NCBI GenBank assembly: GCA_017436915.1
Contig: JAFSCE010000020.1
Location: 92,722 to 156,721, forward strand
Reading direction: 5' to 3'
Source of the DNA: Clostridia bacterium
GTDB lineage: Bacteria; Bacillota; Clostridia; Oscillospirales; Acutalibacteraceae
DNA length: 64,000 nucleotides
Below the pieces are notes generated by a model. The model saw only the letters and a list, made by a program, of their open reading frames with translations. It had not been told where the DNA came from and made no database searches. Below, one piece after another: positions 15,958 through 25,917 of the stretch. The position numbers and the translations under genes were made by a program. How positions within the stretch are numbered: the stretch's first letter is position 1; each line of letters starts with the position of its first letter.

Positions 15958-17049
15958 TTACGCCTCCAATGCATCCGCGATGCGCTTGCAGGCAAAGCCG
16001 TCACCATAGGGGTTGCTTGCCTTTGCCATCGCGTCGTATGCGTCTTTATTTTCTAACAACAGTTTGAAATTCTCGTAAATAACCTCTTCGTCGGTGCCCA
16101 CTAACTTCAGCGTGCCCGCCTTGATACCCTCGGGACGCTCGGTGGTGTCACGCATGACCAGCACCGGTTTGCCGAGCGACGGCGCTTCCTCCTGAATGCC
16201 GCCCGAATCGGTGAGGATCATATAACTGCGAGACAGGAAGTTGTGGAAATCGAGCACTTCCAACGGCTCGATGATGCGAATACGATCGCAATCGCCGAGT
16301 TCCTCGTCTGCCGCCTTGCGCACCACGGGGTTCATGTGAATGGGATAGATCGCTTTCACATCGGGATGCTCGTTCATCACGCGACGAATCGCGCGGAACA
16401 TGTTGTGCATCGGCTCGCCCAAATTCTCGCGGCGGTGTGCCGTGATCATGATCAGGCGGCTGTCTTTTGCCCATTCCAGTTCGGGGTGGGTGTATTCCGC
16501 GCGCACGGTGGTCTTGAGCGCATCAATGGCGGTGTTGCCCGTCACGTAAATACTGCTCTCGTCGCGTCCCTCGCGGCGAAGGTTCTCCGCCGACAGCTCA
16601 GTGGGTGCAAAATTATACTTTGAAACAATGGAAACCGCCTGCCGATTGAACTCCTCCGGATACGGGCTGTAAATGTTGTTGGTGCGAAGACCCGCTTCCA
16701 CGTGACCAACGGGGATCTGCAAATAGAAACATGCCAGTGCCGTCACAAAAGTGGTGGAGGTGTCGCCGTGCACGAGTACGACATCGGGTTTTACTTCTTC
16801 TAACACACCTTTGATGCCGTTCAGGATATTGGTGGTGATATCAAACAAGGTCTGCTTGTCCTTCATGATGGACAGATCGTAGTCCGGTGTCACGTCAAAC
16901 GCACCGAGCACCTGATCGAGCATCTGACGATGCTGACCCGTGACACACACCACGGTTTTCAGTCCCTTGCGGGTTTTGAGTTCGTTGACGAGCGGACACA
17001 TTTTGATGGCCTCCGGCCGCGTCCCGAATACCAGCATAACGGTTTTCAT
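15958..17049 (-). CDS. wecB: UDP-N-acetylglucosamine 2-epimerase (non-hydrolysing)
   Basis: The 363-residue protein carries the canonical motifs LVFGTRPEAIKM, VHGDTSTT, HVEAGLRT and SPYPEEFNRQ, then LTDSGGIQEEAP near the C-terminus. It interconverts UDP-GlcNAc and UDP-ManNAc in the cytoplasm. Its 5' neighbour wecC oxidises UDP-ManNAc to UDP-ManNAcA, so the pair supplies an acidic sugar for the polysaccharide. The length is normal for the family. It is the second 2-epimerase of the operon and is clearly distinct from capG. The gap to wecC is 12 bp. Confidence 0.94.
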   Translation of the reverse strand: MKTVMLVFGTRPEAIKMCPLVNELKTRKGLKTVVCVTGQHRQMLDQVLGAFDVTPDYDLSIMKDKQTLFDITTNILNGIKGVLEEVKPDVVLVHGDTSTTFVTALACFYLQIPVGHVEAGLRTNNIYSPYPEEFNRQAVSIVSKYNFAPTELSAENLRREGRDESSIYVTGNTAIDALKTTVRAEYTHPELEWAKDSRLIMITAHRRENLGEPMHNMFRAIRRVMNEHPDVKAIYPIHMNPVVRKAADEELGDCDRIRIIEPLEVLDFHNFLSRSYMILTDSGGIQEEAPSLGKPVLVMRDTTERPEGIKAGTLKLVGTDEEVIYENFKLLLENKDAYDAMAKASNPYGDGFACKRIADALEA

Positions 17050-17061
17050 AAACGTTACTCC

Positions 17062-18282
17062 TTACAAATGATAAACTTTTGGTAAATCACAAATATTGTG
17101 GCAATCCAGCACCACTTTGTCGGTAAGTTTGTCCATGTTTTCGCGGATCTCGGTGTGCTTGACCATGATCACGACCAGATCGGTATCCGCCAAGAATGCA
17201 TCCAGATCGTGGTATTGATTGGGAACAACATCCGCTTCAATGAACGGATCGTAGACCTTAAGCGGAGCCGCCAAATGCCGCTCTTGACTTTCTAACAACT
17301 GCAACGTCGGTGATTCGCGGCAATCGTCCACGTTCTCTTTATAGGTAAGGCCGTATAAGCCCACGCGAGATACGTCAGTAATGCCGTTTTCTTTCATAAT
17401 CTCATAAATACGATTGAGCACGAAATCCGGCATACCGTCGTTGGTCTTCATCGACTCGTCGATGACCTTGGCAAGGCTCGGATAATCGCCGACCAAAAAC
17501 CACGGGTCAACCGAAATGCAGTGACCGCCGACACCGGGGCCGGGCTGCAGAATGTTCACGCGCGGGTGCATATTGCAAATACGGATGATCTCGTACACGT
17601 CCATGTTGTCGTGACGGCAGATCTTCGCCAGTTCGTTCGCAAACGCGATGTTAACCGCACGGAAGGTGTTTTCCACCACCTTGGTCATTTCGGCGGTGCG
17701 GATATCTGTCACGACGATATCGCCCTGACAGAACGAGGCATACATCTCTTTGATGCGCTCGCCGATCGCTTTATCGTCCGCACCGATGGTACGGTTGTTG
17801 TGCAACAGCTCGTACACCATGTTACCGGGGATGATGCGCTCGGGTGCGTGTACCAGATGAATATCTTTGCCGATCACGAAGCCGTTTGCCTCGATCGCGG
17901 GACGAACGTATTTATCAATGGTACCGGGAGAAACGGTGGATTCGATGACGACGGTTGCACCTTTCGGGCAGATCTCCATAACGGATTTCACCGCCGCGAC
18001 CACGTAGCACGCGTCGACTTTTTTACTGAATTTATCGTACGGCGTGGGAACCGAAACGACATACGTATCCGTTTTCTGATACTCGGTGGAGAAACGGATG
18101 CCCGCTTTGACCGCATCCGCAAACAGCTCGTCCAGTCCGTCCTCTTTGAATGTGGTTTTGCCGGAATTAAGGGTTGCGACCAGTTCCTTATTGTAGTCCG
18201 TGCCGACGACCTCTACCCCATGCGAGGCGAGCATCAGTGCTGTGGGTAAGCCGATATACCCGAGTCCGATAACATTGATCAT
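17062..18282 (-). CDS. wecC: UDP-N-acetyl-D-mannosamine dehydrogenase
   Basis: This UDP-glucose/GDP-mannose dehydrogenase family enzyme has the N-terminal Rossmann motif VIGLGYIGLPTA and the active-site region GPGVGGHCISVDPW with the catalytic Cys. A C-terminal NAD/UDP-binding domain includes YGLTYKENVDDCRESP. It oxidises UDP-ManNAc to UDP-ManNAcA. An upstream in-frame ATG at 18288 is directly adjacent to the AAAGGTG ribosome-binding site, so the ATG at 18282, spaced about 8 nt from it, is the better start and gives 406 residues. The flippase ends 52 bp upstream. Confidence 0.92.
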   Translation of the reverse strand: MINVIGLGYIGLPTALMLASHGVEVVGTDYNKELVATLNSGKTTFKEDGLDELFADAVKAGIRFSTEYQKTDTYVVSVPTPYDKFSKKVDACYVVAAVKSVMEICPKGATVVIESTVSPGTIDKYVRPAIEANGFVIGKDIHLVHAPERIIPGNMVYELLHNNRTIGADDKAIGERIKEMYASFCQGDIVVTDIRTAEMTKVVENTFRAVNIAFANELAKICRHDNMDVYEIIRICNMHPRVNILQPGPGVGGHCISVDPWFLVGDYPSLAKVIDESMKTNDGMPDFVLNRIYEIMKENGITDVSRVGLYGLTYKENVDDCRESPTLQLLESQERHLAAPLKVYDPFIEADVVPNQYHDLDAFLADTDLVVIMVKHTEIRENMDKLTDKVVLDCHNICDLPKVYHL

Positions 18283-18340
18283 AACCATTCACCTTTCTTT
18301 GTGCGTTTTTATGATTGACCGATGACTCCATCGGGATAAA

Positions 18341-19753
18341 TTACGAATTGGCAGGCGTTTTTTTCTTAAACATACCGATTAGAATTTTCCATACCATAAC
18401 AACGGCTTCCCGTTGTACTAACAATACCGCCAGGCACAACGCGCCCGACACGATCCATCCAAAGGAAAAATTCAGCATTTCCACGATTACCTGTGCAAAT
18501 AACAGAGCAAAGGTAATACCGTCGCGTAAGTAACGGTAATCAAGCCGTATCATCTTGCGTGAATCAATGAGGCGGATCAGCCAAATGCAGATATATCCGA
18601 CGAGGGACGCTGCCGCGGCGCCCACGCCGCCGAGCGAGGGAATCAATGCAAATCCCAACGCCACGTTGACAATGGCGCTGATCAGCGTGGTGATGAAGAT
18701 CGGTTTTGTTTTCTTAAAGGAAATATAAATAGAGCCGAGATGATCGCCGAGGCCGTTAAACATCACAGCGAGCAACAAAAGCGGGACAAACACGTGCGCC
18801 TCATAAAAATCCTTGGCATAGAGGAGCGACGCGATAAATTTATTAAATAAGATCAGCCCCGACGTGACCATTGTTAAAATGGAACAATAATTGTTGTATA
18901 CCGTGGTGTAGAAGCCCTTGGTATCATCAGAGTGAAGACCGTCCACTGCCGAGATGCGCCAGGCGCTCGAGAAAATGCTCATGATGGCGTGCAGGATGGT
19001 CGGAATCTTATGAGCCACGGCAAACACGCCGTTTACCGCCACGCCGTGGAAAAAGATCAAAATGTATTTTCCCGACGATTTGCTGACCCACCAACTGAGT
19101 TGATTGGGGATCATGGGAAGTGAAAACCGCAGCATGTCTTTAATAAGACCACGGTCAAAGGCTTTGAATTTGCATTTATAAAGTTTAGTTGCAAAAATTA
19201 AAAAGAGGGCCGAAAGAAAATCGGACAAAATATACGCAAGCAAGTATCCGCGGATGCCCGCCTTAAATCCAAGCAGAAAAACGAGGTTCAACGATACCGT
19301 CAACACCGTTTGCACGATACCGCCGAGTGTGTACGCGGTAATCTTTTCAATACCGCGTGCAAAGTAAGAAAGATTGAAATATAAACTATACGCGAAGTAG
19401 TACAAAACCACGTACAGCGCATACCCGCTCAGCGCGGGCACCAAATTGATCAGCGGTGAGCAGATCAACATGGCGACAAAACCAAGCGCCCAAATAGCCA
19501 TGCCGCTCACATAAATTTTTTCGTGATCGGCACCTTTATCCAAGGCAAAACGCATCATGGCTTCGCAGATCATGGCGGTAAATACCGGGAACAAGAGCGA
19601 TACGGTGGTGACCACCATATCCGAAACGCCATATTCCGCAGTGGTGAGCACCGAGGTATAGAACGGAATGAACAACAGCCCCAAAATACGGGACGCAAAG
19701 TTGCCGACCGTCATGAGCGCAACGTTTTTACCAAGTTTTTTATATTGGTTCAT
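18341..19753 (-). CDS. Polysaccharide flippase (Wzx-like, MATE/MOP superfamily)
   Basis: The polytopic membrane protein of about 470 residues has some 12-14 hydrophobic segments and the N-terminal MOP-type pattern KNVALMTVGNFASRILG. It is predicted to flip lipid-linked repeat units across the cytoplasmic membrane. The ATG at 19753 overlaps the TGA of the upstream glycosyltransferase (TGATG) with GGTGAG as ribosome-binding site. A GTG six bases earlier is possible but less well spaced. Together with the polymerase three genes upstream it defines a Wzx/Wzy-dependent assembly route. Substrate specificity cannot be read from the sequence. Confidence 0.88.
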   Translation of the reverse strand: MNQYKKLGKNVALMTVGNFASRILGLLFIPFYTSVLTTAEYGVSDMVVTTVSLLFPVFTAMICEAMMRFALDKGADHEKIYVSGMAIWALGFVAMLICSPLINLVPALSGYALYVVLYYFAYSLYFNLSYFARGIEKITAYTLGGIVQTVLTVSLNLVFLLGFKAGIRGYLLAYILSDFLSALFLIFATKLYKCKFKAFDRGLIKDMLRFSLPMIPNQLSWWVSKSSGKYILIFFHGVAVNGVFAVAHKIPTILHAIMSIFSSAWRISAVDGLHSDDTKGFYTTVYNNYCSILTMVTSGLILFNKFIASLLYAKDFYEAHVFVPLLLLAVMFNGLGDHLGSIYISFKKTKPIFITTLISAIVNVALGFALIPSLGGVGAAAASLVGYICIWLIRLIDSRKMIRLDYRYLRDGITFALLFAQVIVEMLNFSFGWIVSGALCLAVLLVQREAVVMVWKILIGMFKKKTPANS

Positions 19754-20832
19754 CAACACTCACCGCCCAACTCATCAGCAATGCTTGCGGCAACCTCACG
19801 GTTGTAGGCATCCACCGAAACCGTATCGGCAAACGCTTTCACGCGCGCTTGATACTCGTCATACCGCTCCGCGATCGCCATCACAGCACCCGAAAAGCCG
19901 TCATCCGCCAATCCCACTTTATGTTCGTCACAAAACGATTTGAGCGGCGGATTTTCCGTGGTGACGATGGGTAACCCCTCGTGCAAGAACTCATAAATCT
20001 TACCCGAGGCGCAATAGTGATTGTTCAAGTTGCGCTTGTGGTAATGCACCATGCCGATCTGGCAGCGGCGCACGATATACAGAAGCTCTGTCATGGGGAC
20101 TTTACCAATCAGGTGTACACGTTCGATGCCATATTCTTCCATGATCTCGTTCATGCGGCGCACATCGGCATCACTCGAATTCCCCACAAAGAACAGCCCA
20201 AACCGCTCGTCCAGGTTTTTCATGGATTCGATCAGTTTGTCGGTATCCCGTTCCATGAACAGTCCCGAGGTGCTGACCAAATTAAAGGGATAACGGAAAA
20301 CACCCTCGTACTTTTTATCCAGTTCCGTTTTATCGTACTCACCCGACAAAAAGCGGATGTTTTCAAAGACCAACGGTTGCTTTTTTAACCCGAATTCGCG
20401 GTGCATGATCTCGGCACGCTCGGTGTTGGCGCATAAAATAACCGAGGCCTTTTTCATCAGCACGCGCTCGGCAACAGCAAACACCTTACCCTTGCCGCGC
20501 ATTTTTTCGGCGAAATACAACTCCCGCACATCCTGCACCAGATACCGCGGGCGCTTTAAGAAGCGCAACAACAGTGCCGGCGGTGCCGCAAACAGATTGT
20601 CCGCGATGATCATATCATACCGTTTCCCGCGCGTGCGGCGAAGCACATACCGCAAATACCGACAATAGGTTTTCATGGTCAACGCACTGTTGCCCACCGC
20701 ACACAACCCGTCGGTCGGCTCTTTCGCGCAACAACACAACGTCACCTCGCCGAGGTGCTCGGCAACGCGAACGAGTTCCTGCAATCTGCCGTCATATTCG
20801 ATTGTACCGTAGGATACCAGCAAAATCTTCAT
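19753..20832 (-). CDS. Glycosyltransferase, GT-B fold (GT4-like)
   Basis: The protein of 359 residues starts MKILLVSYGTIEYDG, a typical GT-B N-terminus. A C-terminal donor-binding half contains ASGKIYEFLHEGLPIVTTE, the pattern that binds the nucleotide sugar in GT4 enzymes. The frame extends 19 codons upstream, but the ATG at 20832 has an AGGAG site and overlaps the polymerase stop codon (ATGA), so it is the likely start. It is cytoplasmic or membrane-associated and adds one sugar of the repeat unit; donor and acceptor are unknown. Confidence 0.85.
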   Translation of the reverse strand: MKILLVSYGTIEYDGRLQELVRVAEHLGEVTLCCCAKEPTDGLCAVGNSALTMKTYCRYLRYVLRRTRGKRYDMIIADNLFAAPPALLLRFLKRPRYLVQDVRELYFAEKMRGKGKVFAVAERVLMKKASVILCANTERAEIMHREFGLKKQPLVFENIRFLSGEYDKTELDKKYEGVFRYPFNLVSTSGLFMERDTDKLIESMKNLDERFGLFFVGNSSDADVRRMNEIMEEYGIERVHLIGKVPMTELLYIVRRCQIGMVHYHKRNLNNHYCASGKIYEFLHEGLPIVTTENPPLKSFCDEHKVGLADDGFSGAVMAIAERYDEYQARVKAFADTVSVDAYNREVAASIADELGGEC

Positions 20833-22268
20833 GATGCTTCTCCTGCTTTTCCTTTCATAATCGAGCGTTTCACCAAAACAGCCGCCCATAAGACCAAACC
20901 GGATGTTACCAAGTGGATCGACGAAGCACTGATCAGCGCAGGCGTGTTGGCGGTCAGGTTAATACCAAAACGCAACAGCACATACAACCAAATACGGATT
21001 CCCTCAAAACTTTTGACGCGGTGTACACATTTTTCACTGAAAAAGGCAAACGCGGTATTGAGCAGTGTCGGCAAGAAAAAGAGCAACATACCGCCGAATA
21101 CATACCCGTATCCGGTGCCGGACAACACGTGACCGGCATTTTGCTCGCCAAAATAAATGTAGTTGTTAAGTAATACGCTGGTAAGCTGTCCGCCACCTTT
21201 AATAAACAAACTGACGGGGAAAGTAGAACGGGCAAAATCGAACAACACTTGAGAGGGCTCTAATGCGACGTTTTCCGCAAACCCCATGGCAAGGGCTATG
21301 TTTTTGGGTCCTGCAAAATAACTCTGGAGTGTGTTGGCGAATTCACCGATCGACATGGACGAGTTTTGAATCGCCTCACCGTAGGAATCGTACAAGAAAC
21401 CGGCAAATTGTTTGTATACACTCATTAACGCAAAGACGACAAACGCGGCACCGCATACCCAACGCAGGATTTTACCCTTTTGATTCTCAAAAGCAATGAT
21501 TAAAACATAACATACCGCAACAGCCGTATAAAGCTGAGCAGAGCGCCGTTCACCGACAATGATGCAAACACTTAATACCGCCGCGAGCAACGGCATGTTA
21601 AGGTTTCTCTTGTTGGAACGTAAGGTTTCCTTTTGACGGTAATGATCGACCACACACAAAAACAAAAAGCTGATGGCAACCGTCACGATACGGCGCGCTA
21701 ATACTAAGAAGGTATCGGTCAAATCACCGATGCGTTCTTCCGCGCCGAGCGGAATGGTGAAAAAGTACACAAGATCAATTCCGCGCATTTTAAAGTACAC
21801 ATACACCGCCACTGCAAAGATGCCCAGCACGATATATACCTCTTTGGCGCCCGCGAGAACGGGTAACCTTTCGCGTTTGTTCTTGATCTTTTGACTGCCG
21901 CGTACCACCGCAAATAATCCCACGATCACAAATTCGAGCAAAATCATAATGATCGCCAAGTGAAGATGATCGGGAGTGACAAACGAAAACGCGGAAGCCG
22001 ATGCTTCACCCGCCAACGCGATCGCCGCCGGCATGATTATCATACGTATAAACTGCGTACCGAAATACAGCAGCATGGTGATGGGATAGTCGGTATTCAC
22101 GATGCGTGTGTAAAAACTACACGTAAAGATCCCGTAAACCAGCGGCAAGAGCCATAACAGGCCATATCCGTCCGGCAACTGTGCCCGCTCAACGAATACG
22201 ATCGCCACGCTTGCCAAAGTCAAAAGCGGGATGAATATCCACATCAGTTGTTTTACGGTAACTTTCAT
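20829..22268 (-). CDS. Oligosaccharide repeat-unit polymerase (Wzy-like)
   Basis: This 479-residue protein is almost entirely hydrophobic, with about 11-12 predicted membrane segments and one larger extracytoplasmic loop between residues 290 and 370 (around QSYFAGPKNIALA). These are the features of O-antigen/capsule polymerases, which show little sequence conservation. It lies among glycosyltransferases and two genes from the flippase, supporting the Wzy assignment. An ATG with a GGAGAG site starts one base after the stop of the upstream glycosyltransferase. It would polymerise flipped repeat units on the outer face of the membrane. Confidence 0.8.
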   Translation of the reverse strand: MKVTVKQLMWIFIPLLTLASVAIVFVERAQLPDGYGLLWLLPLVYGIFTCSFYTRIVNTDYPITMLLYFGTQFIRMIIMPAAIALAGEASASAFSFVTPDHLHLAIIMILLEFVIVGLFAVVRGSQKIKNKRERLPVLAGAKEVYIVLGIFAVAVYVYFKMRGIDLVYFFTIPLGAEERIGDLTDTFLVLARRIVTVAISFLFLCVVDHYRQKETLRSNKRNLNMPLLAAVLSVCIIVGERRSAQLYTAVAVCYVLIIAFENQKGKILRWVCGAAFVVFALMSVYKQFAGFLYDSYGEAIQNSSMSIGEFANTLQSYFAGPKNIALAMGFAENVALEPSQVLFDFARSTFPVSLFIKGGGQLTSVLLNNYIYFGEQNAGHVLSGTGYGYVFGGMLLFFLPTLLNTAFAFFSEKCVHRVKSFEGIRIWLYVLLRFGINLTANTPALISASSIHLVTSGLVLWAAVLVKRSIMKGKAGEAS

Positions 22269-22269
22269 G

Positions 22270-23355
22270 TTAGAAACTCTCCATCACGCCGCATGTTTTG
22301 GCAACGGCATCATAAAATTCACGGTTATCGTCTTTGACCTGTTCCAAAAACCGATCACAGGAAGCGTTGAACTCCTCCGCATCCAGAGATCGGTACCACT
22401 CGTACAGACGATCGGGCAACGTTTCGTCGATCTCACCAACGGCAAATCCAATGCCGTACTGTGCCGTGATCTCTTCCATGTAGGTGTTTTTACACACCAA
22501 GATCGGCATGTGGCAATACGCTGCGTGGTACAGTTTGATGGATACGGCAGTATCCAAAGAGATCCTGCCGCTGCCGTACAAATTGTTGATCACATCCGAA
22601 TCGCCCAAGAATTTCACGGTGTCACTCATCGGAAACCGATCGTGGAAACGGGCGTTTTGGATGCCGTGCTCTTCTGCGTACGCTTTGAGAGTATCGGCAT
22701 TGGTGCCGAAATAGCACAATTCGAAACGGCTGTCCCCCGCAAAGGTGTCGAGCAATTTTTGGTTCATTTCAAAAAAACGCACATTGCCCACAAACGATAA
22801 CCGAATCGGTTTATCCGCCGCTTGCAGTTCTCTGCGCGGATCAAAATCTTTAAGCACCGCGTGATTAAAGCTATGTACACGGATATAGTCATGCTCCGGC
22901 AAAAACGAACGGAAACCATCCGATGAAATGGCGGTAAACGCCGATTTTTTGATAACTTGCTTGAAGCGGTTGAACACCCATTTTTTCTTTTCGCCGCAAT
23001 AATCCCGCACGTTTAGGCAATACTTGCCTTTCCACTTACGGGCGAGATAATCCGCAAACATAAAGATCGCCACGTCGTTCCACACGATGATAAAATCGTA
23101 CTTGTTTTTCTCAAGAATCTTTGTGGCATAGCCGCGGAATTTAAAATACTGAAGCGCTTTGACCCATCGCGGCAAGCTGTGCTCGACCTTGTTTTCATAG
23201 CGGTAGATATGCTCGGCGGGGAATTCCTCCTCCTCGCCGTACTTATCCATATACACAATGTCAAATTTGATGCCGTGTTCCTTAAAAAACTCGGTATACA
23301 AGGTAATAAGTGACATGTGTTTAATGTTGACCGCACTCAAGATGCAGATCTTCAT
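22270..23355 (-). CDS. Glycosyltransferase, GT-B fold
   Basis: This 361-residue protein begins MKICILSAVNIKHMSLI and shows alternating Rossmann-like halves. The C-terminal half includes LYHAAYCHMPILVCKNTYM, corresponding to the donor-binding region of GT4 enzymes. The motif RLSFVGNVRFFEMN resembles the second-domain start of capsular glycosyltransferases. The ATG is preceded by AGAGGGATAAT and is 1 bp from the WbuB-like gene. It is predicted to act on the lipid-linked repeat unit at the inner membrane face, with unknown donor. Confidence 0.82.
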   Translation of the reverse strand: MKICILSAVNIKHMSLITLYTEFFKEHGIKFDIVYMDKYGEEEEFPAEHIYRYENKVEHSLPRWVKALQYFKFRGYATKILEKNKYDFIIVWNDVAIFMFADYLARKWKGKYCLNVRDYCGEKKKWVFNRFKQVIKKSAFTAISSDGFRSFLPEHDYIRVHSFNHAVLKDFDPRRELQAADKPIRLSFVGNVRFFEMNQKLLDTFAGDSRFELCYFGTNADTLKAYAEEHGIQNARFHDRFPMSDTVKFLGDSDVINNLYGSGRISLDTAVSIKLYHAAYCHMPILVCKNTYMEEITAQYGIGFAVGEIDETLPDRLYEWYRSLDAEEFNASCDRFLEQVKDDNREFYDAVAKTCGVMESF

Positions 23356-23356
23356 A

Positions 23357-24592
23357 TTATCCCTCTTTTATAACCTCAATATATTTTGCGGTGCAGATCT
23401 CGGCCGACAAGTTTTCTTCTACATACGCGCGACCGTTTGCGCCGAGCTTATCTAATTGGTCCATTTTTTCACAGCACAGGCGCAACGCATCGGCGAGCGC
23501 CGCGTCGTCTTCCGGCTCTACGCAGAGTCCCGCGCCCGTTTCGTCAAGCACACGCGCGAGCTCACTGTCGGTGTCAAATGAGGCAACAATCGGCGTGGAA
23601 CACGCCATGATGGTCCAGGTCTTGCTGGGCACGGCACTGCCGCCCGCTCCCTTGTTGCAGAGCACCGTGCACACGTCACCGAGCGAATACACCTCGGCAA
23701 CGCGCTCGGCGGGTTGCAACGGATAGAATTTGACGTTTTTAAGGTCTGCCGCCTGTGCTTTGAGCGTTTCTTCTGCGGCACCTCTGCCGAAAATGAGAAA
23801 ATCGATCGGCTGATCTTGCAACCGCTCGGCGGCGCGGATCAAGGTGTCCACACCCTGCAACAGCCCCAAATTGCCCGCATACACCACCGTGAAGCGGTCG
23901 GGATCAATACCGAGCTCTTTGCCCAGCGGATTGTCATAACGGTTGACAGGTTGTACGGCTTCGGTGTTGATCCAGTTGGAGATCACACGGATCTTCTCCT
24001 CCGGTACACCCTTTTCCATAATGTTTTGCTTAATATCCTCGCTGATGACGATGATCTTGTCCGCGTATCGGTAGGTGCGATCCTCGATCTTTCTGCCGAT
24101 CTTCCAAAGCAGTCCGCCTTTTTTGGCAAGACCCGCGGTAATGAGCGAATCGGGGAACACGTCCTGCAGATTGTAGATAAACGGGACGCCACGTCCGTAT
24201 TTCTTGGACAAGCGGTTTTTCACCATGCCGCACAGGATTCCCTGCGTCGGCGGGGTGCTGCCCGCCATGATAACATCGATATCCTTGGCATGGGTGCCCT
24301 TATGATATTGAATGAGGTTCACAAGCACGTAGCGGAGCGCTCTGCCGATGGGGTTGCGCCCCTCACGGAACATCGAAAAGCGATGGATTTTGATTTGGCC
24401 GTCATACTTTTCCTCGTATTTTACCGTTTTGTATCGCTTAAATTCCTCGTCACTGATACCGCGTGTCGGGGTGGGGCAATACACTTCCGTTTCAAAACCG
24501 GCATCGATATAAGCACGTTCCAGATCCGTCGATAAGTGTGAACTGGAAATGCGCTCCGGCGCGTAGTATGGCGACAGTTTTAAGATCTTCAT
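23357..24592 (-). CDS. Glycosyltransferase family 4, WbuB-like
   Basis: The protein starts MKILKLSPYYAPERISSSHL and contains AGSTPPTQGI and FIYNLQDVFPDS, a combination seen in WbuB-type enzymes. WbuB of E. coli O26 is an L-FucNAc transferase, which fits an operon that makes UDP-L-FucNAc, but the donor here is inferred. The C-terminal half has VVYAGNLGLLQGVDTLI and GAGGSAVPSKTWTIMACSTP, the donor-binding loop. The start is placed at the ATG at 24592 because it matches the family N-terminus and follows AAGGA; the frame runs 14 codons further upstream into the ATP-grasp gene. Confidence 0.85.
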   Translation of the reverse strand: MKILKLSPYYAPERISSSHLSTDLERAYIDAGFETEVYCPTPTRGISDEEFKRYKTVKYEEKYDGQIKIHRFSMFREGRNPIGRALRYVLVNLIQYHKGTHAKDIDVIMAGSTPPTQGILCGMVKNRLSKKYGRGVPFIYNLQDVFPDSLITAGLAKKGGLLWKIGRKIEDRTYRYADKIIVISEDIKQNIMEKGVPEEKIRVISNWINTEAVQPVNRYDNPLGKELGIDPDRFTVVYAGNLGLLQGVDTLIRAAERLQDQPIDFLIFGRGAAEETLKAQAADLKNVKFYPLQPAERVAEVYSLGDVCTVLCNKGAGGSAVPSKTWTIMACSTPIVASFDTDSELARVLDETGAGLCVEPEDDAALADALRLCCEKMDQLDKLGANGRAYVEENLSAEICTAKYIEVIKEG

Positions 24593-24608
24593 GACAAAAA
24601 CATCCTTT

Positions 24609-25895
24609 TCAGCGCTTTGTTCGTTGGGGATCAAACAGCATCACATTCATGCGTTTGCCGTCGGTATCGGTAACAACCAGTGTATCGTTCACAAACCGTA
24701 CCGCATCCAAGATCTCCTCTTCCCTATCGGCAAGCAGCGACAATCTGCCGAAATGCTGTGACAAGGTTCCCATATGTTCGGGCTTGAGTGTATCGCCCGC
24801 GTGATAGTACTGAATGAAATCTGTGACACACGGCAACGCGAGCACGGCATCCAGTCCTTCGATCTTGCCGATCGTGCCGACGGTCAACGGTAACATCAAC
24901 TGTGCGCCGACGCCTTTCATGTGCATGAGGTCAATGTTTTTAACCTCGTCATCGGTATACATCGGTTCACCGAGCGCATAGCGGATCATGAGTTTCATAT
25001 CGTTGACGCCCACCATCGGCTCGGTCAATTTAAAGAGCATACCGCCCGACAGGCGATAACCCATCTCGTGAAAATAGATCTTCCCCTTGTACGGCAACGA
25101 CTGGAAAAACGCCGTACCGTTTCTGAGCCCCATGCCTTTAAGCATACGGCGGACGTTTTGATCCATATGCTCCATATAATAGGCAGCGTATTTGGACGGT
25201 GCGTAGGTAAACGCACTGATCGGCGTGGTTTCACCCGTGGGATCCGTTACGTAGGTATCCATGATAAAATACGGGACCGCCTCACCGTCACGCAATAAAT
25301 AGCGAACACCAAATAATTCGCCGTCGTTTTCAATGAATTTTTCCGCAACGATGCGTTTGCAGGTAGAGGCGTCCATCGCCACCTTGTACGCGCGGCGCAC
25401 GTCCTCTTTGTTGCGGCAGACGGAAATACCTTTCGAAGAGCACCCATCCACCGGTTTCAGAATAATCGGATAGTCAATACGGTCGAGCTCCTCATCGGTG
25501 GTATCTGCCGTGATCGTATACTCTTCGGGCGTATCCACCCCATACTGCCGACAATACGCCTTAAATTCGTCTTTATTGGCACAGCGATTCCAAATCGCGG
25601 TGTTGGTATAGCACGGAAGCCCCTCCCGCTCGCATAAAATGAGCAGGTTACGAATGTTAAACTCGCTCGGCCCGCAAAACACACCATCGATGTGTTTTTC
25701 TTTGATAAGGGCGGAAAGTCCGTCGAAATCCGTTGTGCTGACAAATGCCGCCTCGTCTGCCGCTTCTTTGGCAACGCCATACGGTTGGTCGTCGGTCGCA
25801 ATGGTATAAACACCCATCTGCCGCGCGTTTTTGACAATATCCAAGGATGCCGAAGTGCCGCCCAGCACCAGTAACCGTTTGCCGTTCAGTTGCAT
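24609..25895 (-). CDS. ATP-grasp ligase-like protein (first of two)
   Basis: The N-terminus KRLLVLGGTSASLDIVKNA is a biotin carboxylase-like Rossmann pre-ATP-grasp domain. The ATP-grasp core follows with YPIILKPVDGCSSKGISVC and the metal-binding end FHEMGYRLSGG. Such enzymes form acyl-phosphate intermediates and join a carboxylate to an amine or thiol. Next to an aminotransferase, a deacetylase and a formyltransferase, a plausible role is attaching an amino acid or other acid to an amino sugar of the polysaccharide. This is inference; the substrate is unknown. The 428-residue length is normal for stand-alone ATP-grasp ligases. Confidence 0.85.
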   Translation of the reverse strand: MQLNGKRLLVLGGTSASLDIVKNARQMGVYTIATDDQPYGVAKEAADEAAFVSTTDFDGLSALIKEKHIDGVFCGPSEFNIRNLLILCEREGLPCYTNTAIWNRCANKDEFKAYCRQYGVDTPEEYTITADTTDEELDRIDYPIILKPVDGCSSKGISVCRNKEDVRRAYKVAMDASTCKRIVAEKFIENDGELFGVRYLLRDGEAVPYFIMDTYVTDPTGETTPISAFTYAPSKYAAYYMEHMDQNVRRMLKGMGLRNGTAFFQSLPYKGKIYFHEMGYRLSGGMLFKLTEPMVGVNDMKLMIRYALGEPMYTDDEVKNIDLMHMKGVGAQLMLPLTVGTIGKIEGLDAVLALPCVTDFIQYYHAGDTLKPEHMGTLSQHFGRLSLLADREEEILDAVRFVNDTLVVTDTDGKRMNVMLFDPQRTKR

Positions 25896-25917
25896 ACGCT
25901 TACCTCCCCTTTTTTAA

